Positions 46,901-59,130 of a stretch of DNA of 64,000 bases are shown here, one piece after another. Below the pieces are notes generated by a model. That model saw only the letters and a program-made list of their open reading frames with translations, was not told where the DNA came from and did no database searches. The DNA is from Neurospora intermedia. Its lineage: Eukaryota > Ascomycota > Sordariomycetes > Sordariales > Sordariaceae. Numbering within the stretch: the stretch's first letter is position 1; each line of letters opens with the position of its first letter. The translations under genes and the position numbers were made by a program. The DNA lies in NCBI GenBank assembly GCA_037102815.1, contig BTPP01000003.1:2294001-2358000 (forward strand), read 5' to 3'.

Positions 46901-47521
46901 AAATACTAATTTAGTAAAAAAATACCGAACTATTAAAGTAATTAGTAAAGTTTTTACCCCTTATTTGTACAATAATAGAATTTTAGGTTAGTAAAGGGTA
47001 TAAATCGCTAATAATTACCCGGTTTAATAGGCGTAAATCAATTATAATACAACCCTTACATATAATATCGACAATACGCTAAATAACGAAGCAAGGATAG
47101 CCAAATAGTATTACTCTATATATTTATTCGAATTTACTATCCTAATACATCTTATTTAGCGTTTTATTAAGAAATTAATAATTTTAAATTCCTAATTAGT
47201 ATAGTCTAAAGAAAACCTTCTATTTATACCAATTTTCAATAAGGTTAACGTAGAACATATCTTCTTCGTCCATTTTAATAATACTACGACTATTATATAC
47301 AGTATATTTATTTAGTAGTACTTTAATATATTATACGTATAGGGGGTCGCAATTATAAATTTTAATACTATAAATAGATTTAATTTCTAGGATATCTTTA
47401 TCTTTACTTATATTGAGGGATAGGCTTCGTTTCGATAATTCGCGGAGGAATTTCATTATATCTTCCTCAATCAATTCCCGACTATTAATATCGTTAGTTA
47501 TTTCGGTAGTTATTTTATTAA
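44000..47521 (-). pseudogene. Gypsy-C pol: RT, RNase H, integrase, chromodomain (RIPed)
   Basis: The reverse transcriptase box on the minus strand at about 46710-46765 reads GYINNIIIFSNIIDDYLNYL, with D-to-N changes. RNase H should follow at 45750-46300. An open stretch at 45522-45725 (GYKKNKYYAIIVRKL, LLYYFPSVNKTKLYVPSNIL) is the region before the integrase zinc domain, which itself lies at about 45380-45500. The chromodomain is unusually clear at about 44240-44330, YWVKYKGYSAEYNEWYP, with its aromatic cage positions retained. The open stretch at 47331-47564 spans the junction with MITE-1, so its first 14 codons belong to the MITE. Confidence 0.8.
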
Positions 47522-48117
47522 GAGTTAACTTGCCGACACGTACCAAAAACTTACAGGTACGCACTTTTGGGATCTGACAGCTAATATGTAAATTATCTCG
47601 ATTTGGCCGTAAAAATCGCGATTTTCAATGTCATGAAGTGGGTCAGCCTAGTAAATGCCCTATGAAATTTAGTCTTTAGCGGGCAAGCAAATTTGACATC
47701 GCTAATATAATAATGCTTTTATAGAGTTGAGGGGTTACTCTACTCTACTCTAGTCTAAATACTTACATCTAGTAGATCTAAACGTATATTAAGGTAGTAG
47801 ATTAAATAGATATATATAGTATAGATGGGTGTAGTGTAATTGCGTACAAGGTAGTGCAGTATAGTACAAAGTATTGATATAAAGTACTAGCGCAGAGTGC
47901 TGGTGTAAAGTGCTAGCGTAGATTGCTAGTACAAATAGCCGTGTGAAAAAGAGTGAAAAAATGAACTAAATTAGAGAGAATGCCGCGTGCATTAAAAAGA
48001 CGAAATTTTGCGGGTAAAAACGGGATTTACAATGTTAGGTGTCATCAATTGAAACGCCCCATTTTTCTGGCAAAGTGCGTACCTGTAAGTTTTTGGTGCG
48101 TGTCGGTAAGTTAACTC
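47522..48117. mobile_element. MITE-1: non-autonomous MULE derivative, 596 bp
   Basis: Terminal inverted repeats of about 48 bp start GAGTTAACTTRCCGACACG, and a perfect 8-bp duplication TTTATTAA lies on each side (47514-47521 and 48118-48125). Inside both ends the sequence is shared with MULE-1, including the 20-mer GACGAAATTTTGCGGGTAAA (from about 48000) and the CAATGTCA-type string near the left end. The centre carries imperfect repeats of AGTGCTAGYG (about 47880-47935). No transposase. RIP is light. It inserted into Gypsy-C pol. Confidence 0.92.
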
Positions 48118-49847
48118 TTTATTAAGTATTATAATTATATTAAGGGTTAGTATAATATTCTTAAAATTTACTATAAATACGAATTCTTCTCCGGGTTAAA
48201 CCTTTACCGCGGCTAATAGAATTTAAATTTACGTAAAAGAAATAGTTCGGTAACTAATACTATTAAAATCTTTAATTGTATTCACTTATTATAAACGATA
48301 AATATATATGAGTTTATTAGTAGTATTAATAATATTAATTAATTTAGGGGTCTTAGTATTAAAAAGATCATTTTAAACGTAAAGGTATTTAATTTCGAAG
48401 ATATACTCTTTAGGCACGCCTACTAGGAATCTATTAGGAACGTACGCGAAATCGACGGGGATAAGACCATTAGAATATAGTAGGATAATTATATTATAGG
48501 TTATTGCTACTCTTCGTTGGATTGGTTTTACTATACAATTAATTATAACGATTATATTACTATATATTGGGATTCGTATAGTATTCTTTAAGGAATTAAT
48601 AATAATTTAATTTAATTATTAATTTAATTAAATTTATTATATTCCTAGTAGTAATTTTACGGCTAGTCCTTTTATTACCTATACGGTTAATATAAAGGTT
48701 TATTATACTAGGTAATTATCGATAATACCCTCAATGAAGAGGTTAAAGGTCGCTCGTTTGGTTAGGATAATACGGCTACCGACGACGTCGAATAATTTTT
48801 ATTTCGGAATTATTATATTAAATATTTAGATTTTTAGAGATCTATTATTCGTCGACTAAAATATTTAAATAATTAGTATCTATATAAACGGAATATTTAT
48901 AGCCTTCTAGTTCCCAGCGAACGTTTATTTAGAAATAACCGTACTATATAAGGTTATTTAAAGGACTCGATAATCTTTAATCGATTTACTCTATAGTTCC
49001 AAAGGCTTCGGCTATTTTATCGCATTTAGTACCGTTCATTGCGAAGCCCGCTGTATTAAAGTCTTATATTAAAGATTAGTTTAATTAATTGACTATTAGT
49101 CCCGAACCTAATAGTTTAGGTTCGGTATATAAAGAGTAACCCTCCGCACACCCACCCCATTCCCTACATACACCCAAAAACCCCCAAGGCAGCTGATATG
49201 TAAATAACTATATTTTGGGTATAATTTTACTCGTTTTACATGTCAGGGACCTTAGTCAGATTTCTGGATTATATAGTTATCTTAATTCTTGTAATATTTC
49301 TATAGTGTTTAGTATAAATTAATAGCAATTAAGCGCTCTCTTCAATCAATACCAATTGCAGACGATTAGACTTAATTGAACTCTACTATTAAATATTAAC
49401 GTTTAATAGTTTAGATAGCTCAAAGAGCTCGTTAAATAAGCAAGTTAACGATACTTCGATAACTCGCTACTCTTTTACCCTCTATTCTCTTACCTTCGCT
49501 ACTTAATACCTTCCTAATTTATTATTATTATTATTATCGTTAGTAACCTCAATATAACTACGTACTTCGTCTTAGGTATTAAACTATTTAATACTAGGCC
49601 CCTCCTTATACTAAGAATAGTTGCGCCGCGCCAATACTCGTATAGGTTAGGTATTCTTTAATTTACTACGGAGCGCCATTGCCTTTTTACTAGTTCTTTT
49701 ACCCTAGGTTATCCTAATTAATAATAAATTCAATAGAATAAGTTTATTACCAAACGGACTACTTTATTTGGATGGGCGACTTTTAAGTATACTTTTAACG
49801 GCCGGACGAAAACGTAGTTATTTATCTACCGTATCCTAATATAATAA

Positions 49848-50301
49848 GAGTTTACTTGCCCGCACCCCCCAAAAACTTACACGCACCTACTTTTTCAACT
49901 TGACAGGTGCCATGTAAAATATGTCGTTTCAGCTGTAAAAAACGCAATTTGCCATGTCTTGAGCTGGGTCAATACAGTAATGCCCTACAAATCTTAGTCT
50001 TACTAGCAAATCTAACAACGCCAATCTAATAATACTTTCGTAGCGGTAGTATTGAAATTTCGTTGCCTGCTCCCTCGCCTCGCGTGTAGAGTGCTAGTGC
50101 TGGTGTAAATGCGTGTAACCGGCTGTGTGAAAAAGAGCGAAAAAACCAACCGTTAGAGCGATGGTGTGCTGTACTAAAAAGACGAGATTTTGCGAGTCAA
50201 AACGGGATTTTCGATGTTAGGTGCTATTAGCTGAACCGCCCCGATTTTCTGGGTGGGGGTGGGTGCGTGTAAGTTTTTGGGGGGTGCGGGCAAGTAAACT
50301 C
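49848..50301. mobile_element. MITE-2: non-autonomous MULE derivative, 454 bp
   Basis: Inverted ends of about 40 bp start GAGTTTACTTGCCCGCACCC, and a perfect 8-bp duplication TATAATAA lies on each side (49840-49847 and 50302-50309). Inner ends resemble MULE-1 (GCCATGTAAAATATG and GATTTTGCGAGTCAAAACGG). Little RIP. It lies in MULE-2, close to the position of the proposed transposase intron. Confidence 0.93.
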
Positions 50302-50309
50302 TATAATAA

Positions 50310-51455
50310 TTAGTATAAGGTTAACTAGGGAGGAGGATAATAGTAATTTTACCCATCGTTAAACTAAATACTAGAATGGATAACAATTATCCTTTATAAC
50401 TAAAACCGTCTTACTAACTTCCTTCTTTACCGCCATTTTATAGGTATATAGGAGGTTATATCACGCTCTAAACTACTTAGTATAAGGTTTGAGAAGTATA
50501 TTAGGGCGATTCGTAGTAGGGAGGATAGTTTTTAATTAATTATATTAACGTGTGAGGAGTTTATATACCTATAATATAATATTGAGAGGTATATTACCTA
50601 CTTATAAGCGCCTAATCCAGTCTATCCGTATACGAGAGGATAATTTAGTAATAACCTCTTTAAAGTAAATATAATAACGGATAATATACTAGTTACTAAT
50701 TCAATAAAGATCAATTAGACTACTACGAATAAATAACTTATACAACTTTAAAGAGTTATTATTAGATTCATTTAATAATATAATCCGCTACCTATAGTTA
50801 AAGTAGTATTTGGTATAGTACCTAACCTACTCTCTCTTATAAGGAAGCAAATTAATTATAATCTATTTAATAATAATTTCCTAGTCCTTCCTAAATTAAT
50901 ATTATAGAAGAGATAAAGCGCTTTCGAATTCTATTCTTAACGGAGCGTAAATTATATACTACTATATATAAAAGAACCCTACCCTTGTATTAGCAACCTT
51001 ATTAGGAAGGGCACTAAGCTTAGCCTATATCCTAGTAATTATTTTAACCTTCTAGTATATACGGTGTAATTAATTAAAATTATATTAATTATCTTAATCG
51101 ATTAGCTCTCGATATAGCGGTTATACAGGCGATAATAAATTATTAGAGTTATTACTACTCTCCTCCTCCTCCTCAAATTCGTTATAACCCTCCTTACTAT
51201 CTTCTTCTTATTCGTATTCGCCGTTTGAATCTATACATTACTAATCATCTTTAAAGTATTTAATTATATTATAATTAATATACTATATACAATATTAATA
51301 TTAAACGTTTAAGAAGACTCGATTAATCGCTTTAATAAATTAATTATCACCGTTAGTAATAATAACTAACGGCTTAGGGATTAACAACTCCTCTATTATC
51401 TTCCTAATATAATTAATAAGCTAGCCAAATCCTTCGTCCTTCTCGTTATTAATGA
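50310..51455 (-). pseudogene. MULE-2 transposase fragment, RIPed
   Basis: Colinear with 25190-26265 of MULE-1, covering the segment from after the second catalytic Asp to the C-terminal zinc cluster. Stops are dense. Compared with MULE-1, the sequence at the supposed exon end reads CGATGG before GTAAAATT, against CGTC before GTATAAAG, a 2-bp difference that bears on the MULE-1 reading frame. The TACTAAT string before the acceptor is kept in both. Confidence 0.75.
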
Positions 51456-52549
51456 TTATATATAATCTTATTCCCTATACTATAAACTATAGCGCCTTAT
51501 TGGCATAAGGTCCTTCTCCAGTTCTCTAGGGGGGAAAACCGTAAAACGTTAAGCGCCTCCGGATGAAAACCCCCAGCTCCATCTCGGCCGTAGTTCACTA
51601 CACCGCTCCTACTTTACTTACAACTATAACGGTTCTTACCCACCGCTACAGCGAATATAATCTCGTCTCTTCTACCGCTACGTTATCCTAATACTAGAAT
51701 AATAAAAACAATAGGAATAATAGGAATAGGATTAAACCCGGTATATTACTCCCTTTACTACCTTTCTATTTTACTCCCTATTACTCTTTCCTTAGCTGTT
51801 TCCCCGCTTCCCTATCCTATTTTCCCGTCTACTACCCTACTTCTCCGCCTCCTTCCCCGTTTGTAAATACCTCCGCCCTATTATTTACTCTCCTAACCCC
51901 GCAATTCTACCCCTATTTATATTAGTATAAAGACCCCTTCCCCCGTTTATATAATCCCCCTATATAGCGCCCCTCCTAATCCTTCTCCTCCTTCTTCCCT
52001 ATTGCAACTTCTATTAAAATAATTTCCTCCGGCCACTATTATTCCAACCCTATCGATTTAATTTCTAATATAGAGGGTTCTTCCCCTATTGCGTCCCTAA
52101 GTCCTACATCCCCTATAATCCCTTCAATCGTACTTTTAAAGCTTATTTTCTTTATTCGTACCCTTCGTAATTTCCTTAATAATTATCCCCCTCAGAACTA
52201 GTATAATTTCCTCCCTTCCTTCTTTAATCTTTATATTAATTTAATTAATATTATTTATAAAATTCCTTACCTTTACTATACTTTAAATTTTACTTCCGTT
52301 ATACGCTCTAATAATAAATTTAACTCCCTTAATACCTTTAAAAAGATTATTACTAATAAAATTTGTTTTATCTTATTTACCGGTAGGTCCTTTATTCTCT
52401 ATTTATCTTTTTCGTTATTTAATTCCTATACTTCTAATTAATAGTACTTAGAACGCTACCTATAATTATACTTCCGGTAGGTATATATTAAATATCCCCG
52501 CTAATTTCCGCAATATTTATAATATTATTTAAACGGCAATTATTACTAT

Positions 52550-52750
52550 TGTCATAGGGCTAACGCCCGGGTCATGGACTCTAGTCTCTAGACCAGAGCT
52601 ATTATTAGCCACAGTAGCGCAGAGCGCGCAGCCCCAATAAAAACCTCTGCGCTAGTAAATCCGTATCTCAAATAAATTTTTCCCTCTTTTATAGAACCTT
52701 AATTAAGCTATACGACTAGCACCCGTATTAACCGTACGATCCCTATTATA
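52550..52750 (+). repeat. Gypsy-D 5' LTR (201 bp)
   Basis: Same length as 59131-59331. It keeps GC-rich parts such as GCTAACGCCCGGGTCATGG. It ends in TATTATA where the partner has TATTACA. Confidence 0.92.
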
Positions 52751-52753
52751 TTA

Positions 52754-52775
52754 GGTTCTATTAACCGATAGAACC
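52754..52775 (+). promoter_or_regulatory. Hairpin at the expected primer-binding site of Gypsy-D
   Basis: Three bases after the 5' LTR, GGTTCTAT and ATAGAACC form a perfect 8-bp stem with a 6-base loop. The primer-binding site should begin here. I could not match it to a tRNA 3' end. Confidence 0.45.
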
Positions 52776-52789
52776 GATAAATTAAAATA

Positions 52790-53990
52790 TACCGCCGCTA
52801 TAATAGTAAGGGTAATAGTACGCTATATCGAACGTAGAAGAAGAAGCGTAATAAATTAAAACCTAACGTATATAAAGAGAGAGAGACAACTTTATTAGAA
52901 GTATTTTTACAAACGCGGCGTTCGTTAATGCTATTAGAATCGCCGTTAATACCCCGCCTATAACCTAAAGAATATAGAATAATCCCCAAACGATTATTTA
53001 TATAACTACTACTACCCTTAGCGTTATAATTAGTACTATTTAAAAAGCCGCCTCCGTTGCTATTTCTAATATTAAATATAAGAATATTAAATAGCCGAAG
53101 TAAGACAGATCTACCTCGACCTTCTCCCTATTCCTTATACGGCTATACCTTACGTACAAAGAAAAGAGGGTAATTAGAACGATTTCTAATAATAAATTAG
53201 GATAGTTAATATTATTCAACGTACTCCCTAATAATAAAATAATTAAAATAGAAATTTTCTAGCGCTGTAATTATACCGACGACTCCTACCGTTCTATTAA
53301 TTAATTTAATTACTTAGAATTAATCTTTAATAATAAAAATAAAAAATAATTCGTATTAATTCGCCTACGAACTATTTACTAATGTAAAAACTAAAGCTTC
53401 GCTAATTTCTTCCCGGTTTTTAAAGAGAACCTTACAAAGGTAGGAAGTCTAATATAAGAGAACGAATCCTAACTCGCTTAATTAAATACCTCTATATCCA
53501 ACGCTCTATACAATTAACTAATTTTAGTTCGTATACTTAAAATTTATAATTAATACGTAGAAAACCTAAAAAATATTACTTAGAGGTTCGAAGCGAACCG
53601 AACCTTCCGTAAGTTTAATAGAAGTAATAAAGGGGCCGCTAACTACTGTTAAAAGTCTTTCTCCTAATAAGAATAAACCGTAGACCTACCTTCGAAGGAT
53701 ACTAATAATAATATACCGATAATAATAGGCGTTACCAAGACTAAGAACGAAAATTATAGTAAGGATACGAAGTATACTAAATAAATTTTTTAAAAAGAAC
53801 GTAATAAATAGTATTTAGCCGGACTTTACCTATATTATAGTACTAGCGGACATATAATTAATAATTATATATATAGACCGGCCCAACGTCCTAATAGGGT
53901 TAGTATTAGAACTACTAAGTTTTATATCGACCTATTACTAGAAAATACTAAAGATTCTTCCTCGGAAGGGTCGGGAAAAGAATAATTCCT
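52790..53990 (+). pseudogene. Gypsy-D gag, RIPed
   Basis: The plus-strand frame runs through many stops. The clearest landmark is at about 53820-53890: LYYSTSGHIINNYIYRPAQR, the remains of a CCHC zinc knuckle (Cys codons turned to Tyr, spacing x2, x4, x4 kept). Upstream is a region of helical character as in capsid. Gag would package the element RNA. The start codon could not be fixed. Confidence 0.65.
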
Positions 53991-53999
53991 ATACAAAGC

Positions 54000-56900
54000 C
54001 GGATATAGGAATAAATAGGAATACTAAGTAAGGAGGTAAGAGCTTCGAACTTCCTAGGTCCTATAGAAATAAATATTATTAAAATCCCTATCGCTATTAA
54101 TAATAAAAATTAATTCTATACCCTCGTTAATAAAAGTTACTAATACTACGCCGCTATTAGTAAGAAGGTAGTTAAAAAATTAAAAATTCTAATAATCCTA
54201 ATTCCCTAGAGATAAATTAAAAACGCCTCTACTGAAATAAAAAGTATAAAAATCAAGAATATTGTCTATTTTAAGGCAGATATTTATAATTACGAATTAA
54301 TTATCTATACTTACGTAATTCCTAAACTAAAGTTCCCTATAATATTAGGAAAGTTGTAGTTAACTATAATAAAAGCCTACTCAATCCCGTATAAGTATAG
54401 ACTCTAATATAGAATAACCGGATATTAAATCCCGCATTTAGAATATACGCCTAAAGGGTTTTCCCTTCGTATAATAGAAATTAAAGAAGCCGTTTACTAT
54501 TTAACTACTACCTTCGTAACTATACTAAACCGAATTAAAAAAGAGAATAGTAAAGAAGTAGCGGAAGTAACGATATTTACTATTAGCCTACGAAACGTAG
54601 AGAAAACTCTCAAGCCCAAAATCGACCTTACTAACGAAAAACTAAGGAAGAGGATTCCTACCAATATACACGACTTACTCTACGTATAGAAACAGTCGGA
54701 AACTAATAAGGTTAACCTATATTATTCCAGTATTAACCACAGGGTGGAAATAAAGAAGGATAAATATAGCAAAGAAATACCACTACCCTACGGACTACTC
54801 TACAATATATTAAAAAACAAATTCTTAATACTAAAAAAAATATTCAAAGACTTTCTTAATAAAGGGTTTATCCGTACTAATGACTCTTCGGCCGTAATAC
54901 TAATCCTCTTTATTTAGAAGCCCGGTAGAGGATTATAATTCTACTATAATTACCGAACTCTAAACGCTATTATAAAAATTAACCGCTACCCGCTACCCTT
55001 AATTAAAGAAACCTTCTATATTATAATTAAAGCGAAATAATTTACTAAAATAAATATAATACAAACGTTCTATAAAATCCGCATAGCCGAGGGAAAAAAA
55101 GGGAAGACGGCCTTCCGTACGTAATATAACCTTTTTAAGTAATTTATAATACCCTTTAGGTTATTAAAAATTCCAACGACCTTCCAATAGTATATTAATA
55201 ATATCCTTAGTAATTACTTCGACGATTTCGCCTTAACCTATATAAATAATATACTAGTCTTCTCATCCGGGTCGAAGAAAGACTATTTAAAGAAAGTCTA
55301 TAAAGTAATAGAACGGCTAACAATAGCTAAACTCTATTTAAACCCTAAGAAATATAAATTCGCTGTTAAAAGTATAAAATACCTCGGTTTTATAGTCATT
55401 ACAAATATAAGTATTTAAACGGACCCCGAAAAGATTAAAGCCATTATAAATTAGGAAGCCCTAACGTTTTAAAAAAAAGTAAGGAATTTTCTAAACTTTA
55501 CAAATTATTACCGTATATTTATTAAAAACTTCTCTATAGTAGTAGGACTATTAATAGTATTCATAGGGAAGGGGGTCCCCTTCGAGTAAATTATTAAATA
55601 TAATACCGCATTTCGAAAATTAAAGAAATTATTTACCAAAACCCCCATTCTTATATAATAGGATCCCAATTTACCTACGTTTTTAAAAACGGACTATAGT
55701 AACTATAGGTTAGGTAATATCTTCACCTAAAAAAGAGATAATAAAAAAACTATAATAATATACTACTCTTAAAAATTTATACCGGCCGAACGTAATTACC
55801 CCATCTATAATAAAGAAATACTAATAATTATCCAATATTTAGAAGAGTAATTAATAAAGCTTAAAAATTATAAGAAGTTCATTATTATAACCAACTATTG
55901 GAACCTCAAATATTTTATAGAGAAATAGAAACTATTTAAATGTTAAATATATTAGGTTAAATTATTTTCGAAGTTCAACTTTGAAATCTAGTACCGCCTA
56001 AATAAATTTACTATAATACCTAATATTTTATTTCAGCGGGATTAGGATAAACTTAACGAAGGAAATATAGAGGCAAAGAAAATATAATTAATCCCTTAAA
56101 AGGCTCTTAAGAATTATATTCGTATAGTAGCCTCCTCTATAACCGTAGGGGAGGGTATAAAAATATTTAAGAATTTAAATTTATAATAATTCTATAAACA
56201 AGTAGCCTAATAAAATACAATTTATTAAAACATCCTCTAAACTATTATTAATAGCGACCGAAGTCTACCTACCGCAACCTAAAGTTTAAAAGTGCAATTA
56301 GGCGAATACTTAATTAATAATTTAAGAAAATTATATTATAAAGGCCGCGTTTAAATCCTCGGTACCCCAATTATTACCGAAATAACCGCCCTCTATATAT
56401 CGCTAAAAAACCTAAAGAAAAATATCCTACGAATGCACCTTATTTAAAGGATATATAACTCAATCGCCCTCGGCTACCCAAAGAAAGAAAGTACGATTTA
56501 TATTATTAATAAAAATTTTTATTAACCGTTAATAGGTATTTACATTCGTCGATTTATAATTAATTACAATATTTATAGAAGGGTAAAATATTAGCGAAAT
56601 TAAAAGAAAGGACTATTTAAACTACTACTAATCCTAAATTAATTTTTTAGAAATATCTAAATAAATTTTATTACTAATCTACTACCTTTAAGAGGCTACG
56701 TAAACCTCTTAATAATTAAAGACCGGCTTAGTAAAATAATAATCTTAAAGCCTATACCTACTATAGAAGTAGGAGTAATTGCTAAAATTTTCTTATAATA
56801 CTTTATACCCTACTATAGTTAGCCCAAATCTATTATTAGTAATAAAAATCCTAATTAGACTAATAATTTTTAAAAATATTTTTACAACCTATTTAGAATA

Positions 56901-57800
56901 GAATAGCAATTAAATATAATATTTCACCCCTAAACCGATAGCGGACTAAAATATATAAATTAAAAAGTATAAATATTCTAAAGAATCTTTATAAACTACG
57001 CGCAAAATAATTAGAATTATTAATACCCTACTATATAATTAATAATTAATAGTAGAGTAAGCGCCGCAATTAGAATATCTCTATTCTTTATTACCTATAA
57101 CTATTACCCGCAATCCCCTATAGCAATTACTACCCAACCTGTAGGAATCGAACCTATAGACCCCTAAAAGAGAATTAAAAATTTTGTTATACAATTATAA
57201 TAAATTATAAATCTTTACTAAATAATAATAATTATTTTAGTATAAAATTAAAAGCGCTTTACGAATTGTAAGAGATAACCGGCCGAAATATTTAAGGAGG
57301 GGGATAAAGTTTAACTAAACTTTAAAAACTTCTAAACCGAACGCCCTAAGAAGAAATTAGATTAAGTATATACTAAATATATAATTTCAAAAGTAATTAA
57401 CCTATATATAATAGAATTTACCAATTTTACTATAGGGGTCTTTAATAAATTCTATATAGATCTCCTATAATATATTTAGAATAATCCCTTATTAAGATAA
57501 ATTATTACTAATCCCCAACCCCCAACTATTATAATTGATAATAAAAAAGAATATTTTGTAAAGGAGATTTTATACTATTAAACGAAAAAAGGGCGTAGAA
57601 AAACGTTAATAAAGTAGGTAAAATAGGTAAAATAAATTTAAGAACCCTTATAAATAATAGTTAACACTGTAGTATTAAACCGCTTTAAAACTAAATATAA
57701 TTCAATTATTATTAATAATAATCTAATAGAATATTTTATTATAAAATACGAAAAGTAATAGCGCCGGCTACGAAGGAGAAGGAAAAGAATAATATTAATA
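54000..57800 (+). pseudogene. Gypsy-D pol: protease, RT, RNase H, integrase, chromodomain (RIPed)
   Basis: Reverse transcriptase is the clearest: PYGLLYNILKNKFLILKK (about 54780), KGFIRTNDSSAVILILF (about 54865-54915), and the catalytic box TYINNILVFSSG (about 55238-55272), where DD has become NN. The fingers-palm order and spacing are canonical. RNase H is at about 55670-55960 (LKTDYSNYRLGNIF). The integrase zinc region and core are at about 56400-57050 (INFITNLLPLRGYVNLLIIK). A weakly kept chromodomain lies at about 57540-57650 (EYFVKEILYY then RRKTLIK). The frame ends near 57760. Protease should lie at 54000-54450, but its DSG motif is not readable. Confidence 0.88.
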
Positions 57801-59130
57801 TTAAATTTTACTATTTCTTTTAATTCTTCCGCTTATAATTATCACCCGCTTCTAATATATCTATTCTCGCTTATAGAGCTACTATATTCGCTTATAATAC
57901 CTATAATTTATAAAAGGAGGTCGCTACTAATAGGGGGGAGGGGGGTAAGGGGGACGCTACCTCTATATAATAAAGGTACTTACAATTAAAAGAAAAAAAA
58001 AATTAGTATTAATATTTTAAAGAGGGAATAGAAATAGAAGGAAAGGGGTAAGAATAATATACCGGTCGATAAAGGCCTTCTTATATAATTTAGTAATATT
58101 CCTTTAAATATTTATATAATAATTCAAATTATCTCTTACTATTACCTTAACCGAACGGCCCGCTACCGCCTCCTAAATAATAAACGTATATATAATTAAG
58201 GGTAATACCCAATTGTACTACTTACTGTTATTATAATAATTTATATATATAGCGTAACTAAATATTATAAAACATACCTACTCTATATTAATACAAATAA
58301 TACAAGGGACGGCCAACTCCTTATAATCTAACTATAATAAAGGGGTTAATAATAAAATAGTAGCGGGGTAAAAACTTAAAGGGAATAGAATACAAAAAAA
58401 AAAAAAAATTTACGTTTCGTTAATACTTTTTAATAACCTTCAAATTAGAGGGAATAGTAGTGGTAGGATAGCGGGGGGCGGAAATAGTAGTGGGAAGGGA
58501 AAAACGCGCGGGGGTCTAAAGAGGGAACGCTAAGGGAGACGAACGTTAAGAGAGGGGGCCGGCGGACGAAATATATTAAAAAGGGGGGCCGGCGGACGAG
58601 GGGCACTAGGAAAAGGGGCCGGCGGGCGAAATATTAAAGCGAATAAAGGAAGGGCCGGCGGGCGACGAATTAGGAAGGGCGGTAAATATTAGAGGGCTAA
58701 AGGCTAGAATAAGGGGAGATAATATATAATAAAGTATTTAAGAATATTAGGAAGGTTAAAAGCAATAAGTAAATATTGGATAAAGAAAGGGATAATACTA
58801 TTTACTTTAGAGGATTAAACCGCCGCTAAAAAAAGAAAAAAAAGAGGGAGAAATTTAAAAAGTAAGGGGGAGGAGGATTATATATATAAATCTAAGTAAG
58901 TACGAACGCTCAAACTAGGTACGTACACTCAAACTACTACCTACTACCTATTACTACCTACTATTTTCTAGCGTCTAATATTATAATTATAATACTAAAT
59001 AGAAGGTACAATTATATTAATTAATAATATAAGAAATAAGCTTACAATTGAGACGGAAGTTGCGAACGCGTAGGAAACCGATTATAACGGTAAATAGAAG
59101 AGGGGCAAGGAGGGGGGAGGAGGGGGGTAA
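57800..59130 (+). other. Gypsy-D 3' non-coding region with GGCCGGCGG repeats
   Basis: No gene. Purine-rich tracts (57915-57955, 58840-58875), a run of A (58393-58408) and about four copies of GGGCCGGCGGRCGA (58556-58670, spaced 40-45 bp) stand out in AT-rich surroundings. A G-rich stretch (59101-59128) just before the 3' LTR fits a polypurine tract. Confidence 0.6.

Larger units (their letters stand above)
43900..49133 (-). mobile_element. Gypsy-C: chromodomain Gypsy remnant, interrupted by MITE-1
   Basis: Minus-strand Gypsy polyprotein without recognisable LTRs in the window. It is disrupted by MITE-1 (47522-48117), and its upstream part is cut at 49134 by MULE-2. Right to left: a linker and protease-like region (48150-48620, reading INSLKNTIRIPIYSN and YVPNRFLVGVPKEYIFEIKY), reverse transcriptase, RNase H, integrase and chromodomain. 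Its pol differs clearly from those of Gypsy-A and Gypsy-D, so this is a third chromovirus lineage. The 48620-49133 stretch is RIPed and unassigned; a plus-strand frame there can also be followed but fits no family. Confidence 0.8.
49134..51460 (-). mobile_element. MULE-2: RIPed relative of MULE-1, cut by MITE-2 and LINE D
   Basis: Starts GAGTAACCCTCCGCAC, the MULE-1 terminus with small changes, and follows MULE-1 colinearly: 3' non-coding end, C-terminal exon (about 49400-49830), then past MITE-2 the central transposase region (50310-51455). It stops where LINE D inserted, at the point matching 26270 in MULE-1. The right half and right terminus should lie beyond LINE D, outside the window. 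Unlike MULE-1 it is heavily RIPed, so it is older or was exposed longer. The 8 bp before it are TATATAAA; the matching duplication is out of view. Confidence 0.88.
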
